DNA of 64,000 bases, from contig NC_134277.1 in the NCBI RefSeq assembly GCF_949628215.1, positions 55,190,918 to 55,254,917 on the forward strand, written 5' to 3'. The DNA is from Phalacrocorax aristotelis. Taxonomy: Eukaryota; Chordata; Aves; Suliformes; Phalacrocoracidae. A model generated the notes under the pieces. That model saw only the letters and a program-made list of their open reading frames with translations, was not told the origin of the DNA and did no database searches. Shown one piece after another: positions 40,501 to 54,280 of the stretch. Position 1 is the stretch's first letter, and each line of letters starts with the position of its first letter. The position numbers and the translations under genes are program-made.

Positions 40501-42591
40501 CTCTACTTCCAGCTGAATAGCTGTGGCTTGCAGCAAGTACTATTCCCTTCTGCATTCCACAAGAAAAGGGGGGGTGGGAAATTAATACCTTGAGCCAAAC
40601 CACATGTCTTAAATTTTTCCCTGAACATGACCCTATGCAAAACATACAGAAATGGTGAAGCCAACAGACATATGGAAATAGCATAAAGGAGACAGCAAAT
40701 GGCACTCACGTTAGAAAAGACTTGAAATTACAAATTGATGTTACATGGCTACATGTCATGCATGCTCCTTTACAACTAGGGCTTCCCACGAACTAGGAGC
40801 AAGCTCTTGTCTGAAGATTAATATAGCTTCACAGCACACGCAGTGCACTTTATAATAGTTGCAACTCAAGGCTCAATGAAAGGCTTTCTGGGAACAGGAA
40901 AAGGACAATGGGTTCTTTTTGTTTGTTTTCTTTTTTTCTCCAAGCATTAGATAATAATGAAATACAGCAGAGCTTGCATTCCTAGATAAAAGCATTTCTA
41001 AATGTTGAACATTAAATAATAGTAATCCCACACATTTCACATTGTGCCTATCATTCTGAGAGATTCTAAAACCCTCTACAGACGAAAATATTTGGCACAG
41101 ATATCCTGATTTCTTGCATTTTGGTTGGGGCATGGGTATTACAGTCAGGCGTTACTTCAGTCATTAATGAAATTTTGCCATAAAATTTCATACGGAGTAA
41201 GATTTGCTCTGTGCAAGCTGCAGAACTGAAGAGGGATCAAGCAATGTATTAACAATCAGGAGTGCAAGTCACTTATAAGGCACATTCCCAGGGAAGGCTA
41301 GCTATGTTTTCATTTCAGCTGCCAAGCCTATTTTTTAATGCTCTTTAGAACGGTCCAGAAACCTGACAAAGAAGATAAAACAGAAGGGAAAAAATGGTGT
41401 CCTGTCATACAAAAGAATTTCATTTTCTGACAGGTTTAATGAGGTCTAGGGAAGTTAAGTCTAGGGTTGCAGACATGATGACGGAGAAGATGGTCACTGG
41501 AGCGGTGTCTACTTTCAGACCGAAGGTAGTAAGTAAATGCAGGTTCAATTCTTCCTTTGCCTGTAGGGTTTTAAATCTAGTATCTGTAAGATAAGTGCTT
41601 TAATTTAGGACATCAGCGTCTTCCAAAGGTGTGTTGAACTCAGTGTTTCCCCACTCAAAACTCAATAGCACTCACTAAAATGGAGGTAATGAGAAAACGG
41701 TTGCATGGGCTGGTGGTGATGACAATCATTGGGGATAAAAGGATAACTGACAGATGGAATCCAAAAATACATAGCAAGAGGAGAAATTTATAATAGTCCA
41801 GGTTACCTCTGATCCTCACATGAGAGAGAAAAAAAAGAAACGAAACTTTAAAATTTCACCAAGCAAAAAAGAAAGCTGAATTCAGATGTGGTCCCCTGTT
41901 CAATTTTCATGCCTAAGTATTAGATGACTTGGAGTAGGAAACCAAAGCGATCACGGCCTTCTCCAGTAGATTGTAAACATGGCCATGTCCAGTTTTACTG
42001 ACAGCTAAAACTATACAGTGAATTCACCTTGCACTTTAATTCCAACCTCATGCAGATCAACACAAAATGCAGTATCAGGACATATACGAATTCCACCAGC
42101 TCAGCACAACGGAACTGTTAAATCAATCTCTGAAAGTTTAGACTCCCTTGCCCATTTTCACAGCTCCCAAAATGTCATTAACACTTCTAAATATCTCATA
42201 CTGGCACATCTGAAATGACTTTGCTGGGGTTTCAAGTCTCTGCTAGGCTTTCAAGGAAAATCTGAATTAGATTAAAGCAGACATTAACCCTAGACCAGGA
42301 AGCTAAACCTAATTTGGCACAAATACCTCAAGGGTATTACAATTTTGGCTAGTACAACACAGATCCTCCTGCTCCATATAACATAATTCACTGTGATGGC
42401 ATGGTTACCACAGAGAGCAAAATTACAGAAGTACAGTTCACAGCACTGCTAGTCTAGCCAGACAAAGTCTGGGCGCTCTCATGGGCTAGCCCAGCCCAAG
42501 CCCAGCCACAAATTCCAGTTTGTGTACAGCTCTCAATGATCTCCAGCCCACCGGGATCAGGAAGCCTTTCTCTTCAGGTTTATTTACTTAC
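34520..42591 (-). other. ITGA9: ITGA9 intron between exons 26 and 27 (8.1 kb)
   Basis: Bounded by a GTAAGT donor and a TTTGTAG acceptor. It holds a GC-richer patch with opposing ORFs around 37059-37660 and a 171-codon plus-strand ORF at 39941-40456, neither of them recognisable as a gene. No well-preserved transposon was found. Confidence 0.9.
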
Positions 42592-42693
42592 TGGTTTTTC
42601 TTCTGGGCTCCCATTGGGCACCTCCACAACTCTGAGGTCAGGGTCCACCTGCACCCGTGCCCTTGTGACAAACTGGATGACTGATGAAGTGTC
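42592..42693 (-). CDS. ITGA9: Integrin alpha-9, exon 26 (end of calf-2, membrane-proximal)
   Basis: This exon encodes 34 residues, starting DTSSVIQFVTRARVQVDP and ending NGSPEEKP. Human alpha-9 has the closely similar DSSSVIQFMSRAKVKVDP at this place. It is the final beta-strand region of calf-2 just outside the membrane. An N-G-S triplet at residues 27-29 is followed by proline, so glycosylation there is doubtful. The acceptor is ACTTCTCAG and the donor GTAAGT; the length is 102 bases, phase 0 at both ends. The last codon CCA joins the GTG that opens the transmembrane exon at 34519. The C-terminal end (GSPEEKP) differs from the mammalian GNPEEVT, the most divergent part of this exon. Confidence 0.95.
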
Positions 42694-44441
42694 CTGAGAA
42701 GTAAAAAGAGGAAGAAATGGATTTGAGGGTGCAAAGAAAAAAACAAAAAGGCACAAAAAAACCCCCAAACAAAAACATCAAACATTTGATAGTGTAATAA
42801 AAACATCTAGACAATGCTTAGAATGCTTAGTGGAGGCTGGGTTGAGAGTTAAGAACTATCCTGGTTAAAGCCCCACTTTGAAAAAATATACCTTATGCTC
42901 ATAACAGACACACAAAACCAAGCACCTTATCTCAGATTAAAACAAAATCAGGTATGTTGGACTTCAAACACATCATTTGTATTTGGCCTGCTGATGTTGC
43001 CTGCATTTACCACAAAAACAAAGACAGAACCATTGCCAAGCAACACAGGCAGGCTCAACATTAATCATCGAAGAAAAGTTCCTATTTGTTTTTCAAGTGA
43101 ACAGAAAAAAAAGATATATGAAACCTGGGATAAACTCAAGTATATCCTAAGGTGAAAACTTCTTAATTATTTGAATCTGTGCACCGCAAATATCTTAAAT
43201 ATTCAATGTACACCTCCCCTTATTAATATATATTTCTCCTATATTTTATGCAGTGCCTTTTAACAGGTATATCCCAATTAAGTTGCCATTTCAATTCACA
43301 GGTTAGTAATCTGTATGCTGTTCACCTTGGGGAGGGTAGGTGATAAGTAACAAATAGCATGTAATTAGTGGTACTGACCCAAAGACATGTGTAAGCACTG
43401 TGCGTCTTTTAAAGGAGTGCTGCTAATAGTCATTTTGGAAAGGACCCAGCAGATGGGATGAATCCTGGCTGTTCCCAGGACTGACTTTCCTAGACGCACA
43501 TTTTGCGTGCACTCAGTTACTTGCTTTCATTTCAGCATTTCTATAAGCATGTAACAAATACAGAACTATTATGAATATGAAACTTCTGGCCTTGCCTAGA
43601 TTTCCTGTTTTCAAATATGAACAAACGTTAGCAGACTGGCCGGTTTCAGCTGGAAAAGCTCAGAGCTATCAATTGCTTTAGGAACTGCTTTCTAGTAAGG
43701 GCTTTCTCCAATACTTTTAATCTAGAATCTATCAAAGACAGGTTTATTTTAGTAGGCTCATGTTATCGGCTTTCTCCTCTAATTATCTTATATCCTCATA
43801 ATCTTTCAGCATCTTGCCACAACTACACAGTCAGCGTTTCCATAAGTATAGAAAAACAGGGCAGAGCACAGTAAATCACTAGAAATTTAAAAGATCTGCT
43901 GTCTCATTCAGTGGCTTCAGAGAAGACAGGAATTAACTTGCAACCATTTGTTTCTTGTCACAAATGTCAAGCTCAGCATTAATATGGTCGTGATGTATCT
44001 TCTTTGAATAATAATCATTTGAAGTAAAGAATTACAAAAAACTGCCACGTATCTGCTTACACGGAGGGAATGATAGATAGTTGGTCACAGTTTACATGCA
44101 CTTACTCTACTTTTCATTTTTCAGAATGAAAACTTTTGGAAACCAATTAAACTTTCAGAAGTCTCTAGCTTTAACACCATGCATACAATTAGGGGTCTCA
44201 TCTGTTGTTTCTCAATGTATAAATTTCTGAATTTAATTTATTTCTGCCTTAATGGGTAATGGGTAAGAACTAGGATTAACACCTCCATACACACTGTTGA
44301 TAAATAGATCTGTTTTCTCTGACACCATCATTTTTTATAACACACTAGTAAAGCAAAGAAGGAATGCAGCTCTTGAGACCATTGATGCACATAAGTAGAT
44401 TTAAATTAGTATTTAAGACAAACTACAAAGGAAGCACATAC
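42694..44441 (-). other. ITGA9: ITGA9 intron between exons 25 and 26 (1.75 kb)
   Basis: Bounded by a GTATGT donor and a CTTCTCAG acceptor. AT-rich with no recognisable repeat or gene. Confidence 0.92.
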
Positions 44442-44561
44442 CTTCTTCAGTATCTCAGTATTCAGCAGTGTGTAGACACTTATATCACAGGACTCTGCTT
44501 TTGCTAGTGAGCTTAAATTGCAGCGTATAATTAAGCAGGACCTGCCTGGTCTTTCACAGTC
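44442..44561 (-). CDS. ITGA9: Integrin alpha-9, exon 25 (calf-2 domain segment)
   Basis: This exon encodes 40 residues from DCERPGRSCL to YTLLNTEILKK. It matches the mammalian alpha-9 segment starting DCEKPG and ending LLNTEILKK over the same 40 positions. Cysteines at exon residues 2, 9 and 14 are conserved. A fourth cysteine at residue 25 (AESCDIS) stands where I recall arginine in human. The sequon N-L-S at residues 15-17 corresponds to N-F-S in mammals, so the N-glycan site is kept. The acceptor is TTCCTGTAG and the donor GTATGT; the exon is 120 bases, phase 0 on both sides. The mammalian sequences are from memory, so single-residue differences need an alignment, but the gene assignment does not depend on them. 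Confidence 0.95.
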
Positions 44562-45154
44562 CTACAGGAAATATGGAAAAAGCTGTTAGGCAAAGGAGGA
44601 AAAAAATTCAGTGACAAACTGTATACAGCAAACATGCCAGCTGACTATGTTACACAGTAAACTGCTAAAATACGGCACTCCTGCACTGAAACAGCAACAA
44701 CTTTCAAGACCTGAAGACAGCTATATAGAGACCTGCATGAAAGCAAGGCAGGTGAAATTCAGCCCTCTGCAGAGCTGCTGAGACATGTGAGTGCATGGGG
44801 CTGGGCCACTGCTGCACACCAGCCCTCTGCACAGGTCAGCCACTGAGCACGGTGCAGGGCCCCGCTGCCCCACATGCCTTGATAAAATACGGGAGCGAGG
44901 GCTCTGGTCACTGAGTGTGCGCTGCCATGTCGGGTAACTCCTTCCCCACTGCACTTCCTGAACATTCCTATATCCATTTAAAAATCAGATAATTAAAATC
45001 ACTCGATATCCCCACAGCACATCAGTATTAGTCTACATGCACCAAAGAGTTGCTTTAAAATGAACTATTAGCTCGAGTTCTTCATGCTGAGCCACGCAAA
45101 ATCTGTTGTAAGATACATCATATGTTCAAGTTTGTCATAGGTGGACTTTCTTAC
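44562..45154 (-). other. ITGA9: ITGA9 intron between exons 24 and 25 (593 bases)
   Basis: Bounded by a GTAAGA donor and a CCTGTAG acceptor. Its middle (about 44750-44950) is GC-richer and carries two short overlapping open frames with no known motif. Confidence 0.92.
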
Positions 45155-45280
45155 CAATACTTTTCTGCCAGACTTTGTGAAAAAAGCAAATATTGTGTGG
45201 AAAATATTTTCATTCTCTTGAGGAACAATGCATGGGCTGGGGTTTCTATGAAGAGAACAGCTTCCTTTGTCCTGACCAAC
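45155..45280 (-). CDS. ITGA9: Integrin alpha-9, exon 24 (calf-2 domain segment)
   Basis: This exon encodes 42 residues from VGQDKGSCSLHRNPSPC to FFTKSGRKVL. The core ENIFHTIFAFFTKSGRKVL is the same as I recall for human alpha-9, with a conserved cysteine pair at exon residues 8 and 17 that probably forms a calf-2 disulfide. The asparagine in NPS is followed by proline, so it is not a glycosylation site. The acceptor is GTGCTTGCAG and the donor GTAAGA. The exon is 126 bases, phase 0 at both ends. The upstream intron is 16.4 kb and the downstream one only 593 bases. The polypyrimidine tract before the acceptor is weak, interrupted by A-rich repeats around 45289-45310. Confidence 0.96.
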
Positions 45281-47478
45281 CTGCAAGCACAATTATAATC
45301 ACAATTATTACTCTGAATTAAAATAAATAACACAAGAAGGTGGGATTAGTCTGCCCATAAAAATACACCTACATCTGAGCTGGATGTCTGGACTCCCATT
45401 AACAGTCGAAAGAGAGAAATAAGTGTTTCAGGAGTCAAATAATTCTACAGAAAATGTCTAAAGTAAGCCAGACTAATCATGCTCTGGAAATGCTTGTCTC
45501 TGACTGGATAGGATATGAACACATCTAACCTAGCTCACATGTAAGCATCCATGCTCTATATGTCTGGAGATGGAGACAGAAGAGAAAAATCTCAGCAAAA
45601 GATATAAATCACCATGCAGTATTTAAAGTCAATTGTTTTACCCTGTATATTACCTTTTTTGTAACTGTATTATTTGATGCTTTGGCCAACTTGGTTGTTT
45701 CACAGTTTATATCAGAACTAATGAGATAAAATCTTTGTGTAAATGTGCAAACCTGGACACAGAATCTGTGCTTTTACCTTGAGCATAAACAATACAAAAA
45801 TAAACTTTTTCTATCATTACCTTATTCACTTGTCCAGGAGAGTCAATGCTTGAAGCAAGTGAAATGTACCAAGCTTTGATAAAATGATCTTCAGTCAAGA
45901 TAACCTCACACTAGAAAACCCTTCTCACTTTTTGCAGCTTACGAATATTCACTGAAGAAAATCTATTGGAATTTAATACAAACTATGACAACAAAGTATC
46001 AGCAAGTTCTGCCTGCTGCCATCCTTAAAACCTGTAAGAGTGAGAGGGAGGTTTTCCCGTAAACCACCAAGTGACATTCTTATACATCCTGCTGTTGACC
46101 TCTCCTCATCCTCTGCTCTACTCTGAGAGGATGAAAACTTGTACCTTATTCAAATCACAAATCCTTGAAAGAGGGAGAAAAAAAGTTGTTATAGATAGGA
46201 AAGCTGCATGCTCTGAGTCCAATTCTGCATTGAACAGTTTATAGCTGAGTTAGCCAAAGTATTGCCGAAAAAGAAACAAACCCCGAAGTTCTATCTAGAT
46301 CTTAAATGTTATTTTCCAGACAAGTGATGTTTATGTCTCTTGGTAAGATATACCTTTTCTGCTTCACTGGCCCACAGGCTCTTCATAATCTGTTCTTTGA
46401 AGTACATATTCATAACCTGTCTTTACATTTCCAACAGATATAGGTACAGGTAGCTACACACAGTTTACAGTCTCCTTGGGATCAACTGAAAATTAAGACT
46501 ATGATGTTCTCCATTTGTCCAGATCACCTGGAATGAGTTTTTGTTATTTATTATAGGTAAGAGATTCACAAAGCTGGCATTTATTTTCTTTGAACTTTCA
46601 TGTGGGAACTAGATCCAGATCAGCCAGAAGGTTTACGTAAAATCAAGAACAGCAGAGAGTCAAGATCTATTCAGTACTTGTTTCTTCTTCCTGAAAGTCT
46701 GAATTACCAGACACTTGATCAGATGTCATTAGATTCACGCAAGAGGTACAGAAAGGACATCATGAGCTTCTGCACTATCCCAGCTTTTGGCATACTGTCC
46801 AAATAGTCCTGCTTTACATCCTGTACAAATACAGTGTAAGAACAAACCAAAGCAGAAATATCTCACAAGGCTGAAAAGAATTATCTGGCCTGAAACAACA
46901 TAAATCTGGTCCTTTCTTCTCTAAATGATTATCTTTTCTTAAGCTGAAGCTTGGCTCCATCTCATCCTTTTTAAAACACTTTAGTTGAAACAGAGAAAAG
47001 CACCTCCAGATGACTAAGTCTGAGTTTGGAAATACCCTTTCCTCTCTACCAACTATGCAGCAATCCTAGATAAGGTGGCTATTAAACTCAGTGTCTCTGT
47101 CCATGCTAGGAGGGACCTGTGCAAGAACGAAGCACCTCCTGTCACCTGTGTTGCTCTGGCACAGACCAGCAGGTCACCTACACCCTGTTTTAGTAGCCAA
47201 AGAGAGACACTTACCACTTGGCCTGCAGGATTTGGGGGTATTCAACCAGACAGAAATTACGTCATGTTCATCTGTGTATCTGTGATGAATCAGTGTACGC
47301 TGACAGCTGGTGGGCAGGAATGGATGTAAGGCAGCTGAGAAGCACTCAGTTTCTTTTAGCAGTCAGAAACAGCAGAGCCACAGAATTAGGAAAAAAGTAA
47401 CAAAAACCTCTGAAATGGGTGGATGATGCTGAGGTAGATGGAAGTCCAGCCTTTTTAAAGGACTGGCCACAGTCAGGG

Positions 47479-47550
47479 GTTTTGGTGGTTTTTTTGTGTT
47501 TTGTTTTTTTTTTTTCTTTATTTTGGTGTTATGTGTGTGTTTGTTTTGTT
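47479..47550. repeat. T/G-rich low-complexity tract
   Basis: About 70 bases of T runs interrupted by G, including a run of 13 T and a short TG repeat. On the gene's sense strand it is A/C-rich, so it is not a pyrimidine tract for splicing. Confidence 0.8.
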
Positions 47551-48458
47551 AGGGTGCCTGTCAGTCTTTTGTATTTCACACCATCTCTTATTTTCCTCAA
47601 TTTTCATATGTACAAAGGGAAGGTTCAGTCAACCAGTCAGACAAAACTATGGTGACTTCTGATTAAACTGTTTTCAATGAAAAACTCAGGTATAGGAAAC
47701 GAACCTGCTGAACAAAATCTTAATACAAAACTCCTGCCTGCATTATGCTGAGACTGAACTGCATCTCTGAAATACAAACCAGGATTTGGCCTCCTGTGAG
47801 CCTCTCCGTGTTCAAACATGGTACTACCCCAGCCACCTGTTTCTCTCCTTCTGACCAACTTCATAATCTGATACACAGAGAAGAAAATTGCTGGCAAAGT
47901 TTAATGGCTTTGCATGAGCAAACACTTATGATTTACAGGTGCAAGAAATGTGCAAGTCTTTGAAATGGAGTAGGTAGCCAGGCTCTTTAACAAAGTCTTG
48001 GAGTTTCAGGGTACATGACATGCTAGAACTTTTCAGAAATTTCCATGTGGTCTCAACAGCCACAGAAAAGAACTACCCCCAAAGTGATCTTCCCAGGACC
48101 TGGGATATCACATCTCACGGAAATAGCAGAAGGGGGTTTTCAGAGCAGTGCAGAGGGTGTGGAAAGATGTGCATTGCTTTTGTACTCAGTACAAGGATTA
48201 TACAGAAGCCACATGGAAGAATCAGCATCCAACCGTAACACAAACAACCAACAACAAAACTGGGTCAGGGGGAACAGGAACAGAAGGAAGGCTCTCTTAA
48301 ATCCTACGTTAAGACTGCAGCTTGGAAAATAAAACCCCTCTCCCAAGTGAGGTACCAAACAGGAGCGGCCCTGCAGCCTCCCAGGGAGGGACTTCCAAGG
48401 AGCTGTGTCAGAGCTGTCTCTGAAGGTCGTTTCATTTTGTTTTCCTGAAGGTACTTAC

Positions 48459-48537
48459 CTGTTTTAAGCCTTGCATAAAATCATTTGTGGTCTGGTGCAC
48501 TGGCAATACAGTTAAATCTCCTGTACTGGAAGTGCAC
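48459..48537 (-). other. ITGA9: Cryptic or poison-exon candidate in ITGA9 intron 23
   Basis: This 79-base minus-strand segment is flanked by an acceptor ending AATTTTAG and a consensus donor (CAG then GTAAGT). If spliced between exons 23 and 24 it would shift the frame (79 is not a multiple of 3) and reach an in-frame TGA after 18 codons, so inclusion would truncate the protein and probably trigger nonsense-mediated decay. I first took it for a coding exon; the direct join of exons 23 and 24 shows it is not part of the normal protein. Confidence 0.25.
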
Positions 48538-51500
48538 CTAAAATTTGTACACAGACAGATGTAGACAAAGTCTACGTTAGCACATAATGTAGGCCAAACA
48601 AGAAGGTGAACCAGGCTAACTGCATGGCATCCTCAGCAGCTGATGTGCATATTACATACTTTTCTAACTTACTCTGAGTCTGGTCCTGGGGCCTGAATGT
48701 GCTGCAGCCACGAATGAGTATTAAGTGCACTCTTCAAGTGCTCCTCTGTGTTTCTTTTGCCCCAAAAGGAATCCAGTTTGTGCACTCTGGAATGCGAACC
48801 ACAGCTCCCTCTCTGGGGAGAGCTGGGGATTTTGCTTTAAAAGTTTACTTCTGGACTGAACTAAGAGGCTAATAAAGAAGCACTGTAAGGCACACTTTGG
48901 TCTTCAGCCCAGCAGAACTTCTGCAAAGGGTGATGACTCTGAAGGTGCGCAAAATACACATTATGCAAGCTTGCTAAGAACAAGTTTTCAAATTTTTCAC
49001 TCATGACTGTGGATATTACATTAACTCCTATAAGCAGGACGCCTGGAATTCATATTTTTTGTTATGTACTGGAATGGTTACATTTATTCATAAGCAAACC
49101 CTTCTGGAACAAAAAGTCTACAATCAGTCTTGACCATACAAAATTCTTCCATAACTAGAAGTGATATATACTTTTTTTAATCTGACCTAGCAGATTTCAT
49201 TGAACAGCTTTACACTGCAGAAAAAAAATCACAAAAAAGTGATTTCAAAGGTCTTAAATTATTTCCTAGTTCCTCTCTATATACAATAGTCTACGCTCTC
49301 ACATGCAGTTGAGACTACCACATATATAATGAGTTTTTTCAGGGTAACAGTGTAAGAGTTTTGTAACACAGAACTAAATATTACCAATTCATAAGGGGGA
49401 GGTTTTCTGATGGAAACCCAAACATTCTTGAAAGCCTTTTCCATGAAGAATTTATAACTTGATTTATTTATTATGATTTGTCATTGTTCCATTTACAATG
49501 AAGCATGCTTTGATCACCTTGAATAACGTCTTCAACTTTCATGTGACACAAACCAACCTCAATAACAAAAGTAAAATTTTCCCCCACAAGTTTTTACTGA
49601 CACTGGTTTCTTCCTACCAGGCTGTCTGTGGGTAGGGATGTTCCCATTCTCTAGGAACATCTTGTCATAGACTGCAAAACACCTAACATCAACGCATCAC
49701 ATATTATTTTTTTCCTAGTTTTTACCTCAAGTTCAAAGGCACTTTTGTCAAACTACTCAGCCCCAAGGTAAAGAAAGGTGTAAAAAAAACCCACACAAAA
49801 ACAAAAAAAAACCCCAAACACACTGATATTCCCACCATGGAATATCACAGTGATTAAAGCCAGCACAGCCTGCATTCAGATATCGCCTGCATTCTGGATG
49901 CCGGAATAGCCATCTACAATTTTCAACAGTGAGACATTTCTGCTGCATGCCTTGCTTAGACAGCTAACAGGCCTGCTTCCAGATGGTGGATGTGTGACAC
50001 CTAAAAATGACCATCTTTTAGAGAATTTTAGCTGGACATCCAAACTCTAAGGAACTGAAAAAATCATTCATGAACATATATATATACATATGTATTCTCC
50101 TACTGTATTCAACACATGCATATACATGCAACATGCATAAACATAAAGAGGTATAAACCAGAACATTAGTACTACACAGACTACAAACGGCACCTTGCAT
50201 AACAAGCCTCTAAAGGTCACCTCTGCAAACGTTAATAGTATTACTAAACTATCACCACGCAGAAAGGAGAATATCCCTTACGCTGTCCGCCCTACCCATA
50301 AATGGTCACACATTCAGAGCCAAGTTAGTCTTTAGTTTTGTTAATTTACTGGAAGTTGTTGTCCTTAAGGAGACAGGGATGGATGTCCAAATAATGGAGC
50401 CTTAAGAGCCCATAAACGTGCTTGAGAGACAATGTTTAAATAGGACAGCCTATACAATGGGTTACTCTGCCAACTTTTTGTTGTCAGCACGAACCACTAA
50501 GCTTCTCAGAGACAAGACATAACCACTGGAGAAAGCACGTGCATTACTTCATGCTTTAAAAATGCTGTATCTGCAACAAGGAAGAAATTCCCACAGGATG
50601 ACTTTAGTGGACTCTGAATATTTGAAAAGTCTTACAGAGCTGGGGCAAGTTCATAAAGTAGCAATGATTAACCATATCAGATTATGCCACTCTTAAGAAA
50701 AGTGGCAGGAGGACATGTCAGAGTGAAACAGTTGTATGTAAAACATATCATGTACACTCCACACACATTGCATCCTAAAAAAGTGCAGCATATTTAACAG
50801 GGCTGTACGGGAACAGCATGGTGGATTTATCACATACACAGGCATCATCCCCTCTGACTTGCCTTGAACGTGTAGAAACAATACTTGTGCTGGGCTTGGC
50901 ACTCACAAGGTGGTACCAATGCAAGGGGGAAAATCACCATGTGTTCTCCTGGGAACAGAGAGGATAACCCAGGGCTGCCAATGAAATGCTGCTTGCATTT
51001 CTAATCCAGGTCAGCCATGGGTTTAGGGGGTTTGGAGTTTCTAGGAGAAATGATACACCTGCTGCCTCACCTGCACATTCCCCTTTTACTATCAGCTCTG
51101 TCCTCCACCTTCAGGGTACTCACAACATCGTTTCTGCTCATCTGTAGCTACTCTCAGAACATGACAAATTCTAGCAAGCCTTTGGGGCCTTTAAGAAATT
51201 TTTAGGTTTGTTAGCAAACATTTTAAGCATTCAGGCCATACTGCATGTAACATAAACTTCACAGGTGGACTGAAAGCCAGTGGCCCCTTCTAGACTAAAC
51301 CTCAACCCAATTAACACGCATCAGAGGTGAGACCCGCTGTTTTTTCCATAGTCTCGTATCCTCCACAAGGTGTCAACCTGGGAGAGGGAAATGAAATAGA
51401 ATTTCCAAACAGCGGGCTGGAAAGGTCAGCTAAGGACCAGGCACAGGGAAGTGGAAATTGGCAGTTAGCACAGGGTTAAGTACGTGCATGTGATAGGAGT

Positions 51501-54280
51501 GTCTCAGAAGAATGAGACTGAAAAACATGAGGAAACTAGCTGCTGCTTCCAACAAAGCATTAAGTACAATCTCCCTACTGCATTGCTGCATATAAGAAGC
51601 TGAGTGCTAATCCTGTCTTTAAAGATTGGCATTTTACAAGATAAACAGCAAGCAAATGTGTATCTTCAGCTCATTCCTTATAGACAACACTACACTCCCA
51701 CTAATGCAGACAAATTCATTATGGTATTAAAACTTGAAGCTTCCAGGCTCTTCCAGTAAGCCTGATTCCCTTCTTGAGCTAAATCTTCACCAGTTATTAG
51801 CAAAAGCCTGGAAGCCAGCAGCATTAAGCTGACAGAAAGGAACCGTGAAGGTGGAATCCAGCCGCGAGTGCGTGTGATGGAACCAAACCCAAGTCCAAAC
51901 ACGGAAAAAGTGCAGGGACAAGTTCAGGGAAAACATCATGAGGCACAAGATATTTGGAACAGCAATTTTAGCTGCAGGAAACACACTCAAGGTCTGAACA
52001 CAGGTCAGTTGTTTCACAAAATTGTTAACATTGTTCAAGTCTGAAATGAATGCCTTTCTCATCAGCTCTGGGGTATGCCGGCTCCAAAGGACAGTTTGGC
52101 CATAGACTTCTTGAAACTGCTGCCAGATAGTTTTTATATATTTCTCCTTTGTTATTAGGTTTTTTTGCTGTTTTATTTATGTAGGCATGTCTAATCAGTG
52201 GTTCAAGCTTCCAAATTGGATAATAAATAACAGACTAATTTTTGTTTATCTTTGTTGCTAACCATAGCACACTCACCCTAACATTAGGGGGAAAATGTGT
52301 ATGTGTCCCCTGATTCAAAGATACTGATTCACCCTATAGTAGGTGAACAGAGATGAATTGATAGGCACGGTTAATCTAACATGTCACACGCACTGAGAAA
52401 AAAAGAGTACTCACAAGAAATTCCAGACAAGGTCAGACTTTCAACAGTAGACAAATAAGTTCTGTAAATATGTTATCTGAGTACTTGCTCCATATGCCAA
52501 AAATGTTTAATATTCACAGATAATGAAACATGTTTGAATCAGAGCAGTTTTGTTGATTCTGGCAATAAATTTAAGAGTCACTGAAACAACAGGAGAGAAT
52601 TTTTAAAATTAACCCATTTTAAACCACCCTTGAAAGACTTTGACTAAAAATAGGCATGCTGTTAAGCAAAACCAGTAGTCCACAGATCCAACAGGTAAAC
52701 TTACATGGCCATGAGAGACAAAATTTAAACAGCAAAGCAGAGATGCTAAAGCATTAAATCAGGATAGAAGAGTATTCCACCGTAGCTCTGGCTCCTGCTC
52801 CTCCAGCCGAAAGGAAAACAGCAGATGCATGTTTGGCATAAATCTGTGCTAACCTGACTGCAATGCCTGTAGATGTTTTTCTGATCCACGTAACCCTGCA
52901 GCTTAATTAAATAACCTGTTAACTGGGTTTGATCAGCACAAGCGTGCAATATTTGCCTGGTCTTGGCCCTGCAACCACTTTGCACATATTTAGCAGCGAT
53001 CCCCAGAAATACTACTCTCAAGAACTAGTGCTGCCTAACCAGTGTAGTAAGAAAAGCAAAAATCTGATTTAAAGTTCCTGACTTAGAAGACAGTGGCTTC
53101 TTTCCTAGACAGAGGGCACTGCCACATGTACACAGTGAGAAGGATCAACAACTCTTATGATTTAACTGTAAGGTCTGCAGAAGGTTCAGGCCTAAGAATG
53201 AATGAATACCATCTTACATGGAAACCAGATTACCTCTAACATTCATGTGCTCCTTGTATATCAGCCTTTAACAGTTGAAATCCAGAGGGAGTCACTAACA
53301 GGTACATTTCCTCTCCTTATGATGAACTGTGAAATGCTTAACTCAAGAGGCGGCAAACAGATCTCAAGGTACGTCTCTATTTAAAAAGCCCCGGAGATCA
53401 CTTGGAGTTTACTGCTCTTTGAGCTAGGCTGCACCTGTCTGCCGCACATCCCCGTCTATAGCCTTTCCTGTGGCACAGACACCACAAATAAGCCCATGGT
53501 TTTTCTTTACCTAACTGCTGGACTTTCCTCATGGGCTGTGCTGACATAAGGATGAAAAGTTCTGAATACTGTGCAGATAAATACATTCCCTGTAGGCTCA
53601 AAAAATTCAGGTGGGATGTTTCACTAAAGCAGATATTAGAATGTATCAGAAAGGTATCTAAGATCAACTCTAAGATCTAAGCTCTCTTTAGGGACAGTGG
53701 AGAGAAGGTATGACATCCAAGAGGATAATTTTGCTGATGTGTTGTAGACACTTGAAGATTAAATGAGTGATCCTCATTAAAATCCCTCCTAGGGGGTGGG
53801 TGCTGGTAGGGTGTTTTAAGTTAGGCAGATGATGTCCTTTGTTTCCAGGACATCCTCAGAGTTCTCATTCCCCTGAGGAGTGGTTTATTGATACTTTTGA
53901 AACTATCCAGTACCTTGCACAAGACTGGAACGATGTACTTTCAAGGTCAGGAGATAAATCCAGCAAAAGATGCTTATTTCCACAAGAACATGGGGGTAAA
54001 CCCTTCTTCCATCAAATGGGAGATAGAGTTTATACATGCTGATACCATTGGTTTTAACTCTTCCTCTCATTTCTAAATTTACATTTAATTCACAAATCTT
54101 GTGTTATTTATAAAAGAAAATGGCTAGCTTATGAATCAGCATTTAAAAGAGGTGTATATGTTAAAAGAATTAATCAATCATCTCTTTCCTGAATTTCCTT
54201 CTTCATTGTTTTTTGGCAGGAACATCTTCGCCAAAAGGAAAATGGTGAAAAGAGGTAATTCTTACACTTCTTCAAAGAGA

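Noticed and set aside
44721..44977. Two GC-rich minus-strand frames in the short intron between exons 24 and 25
   Set aside because: They lie wholly within a proven intron and show no motif.
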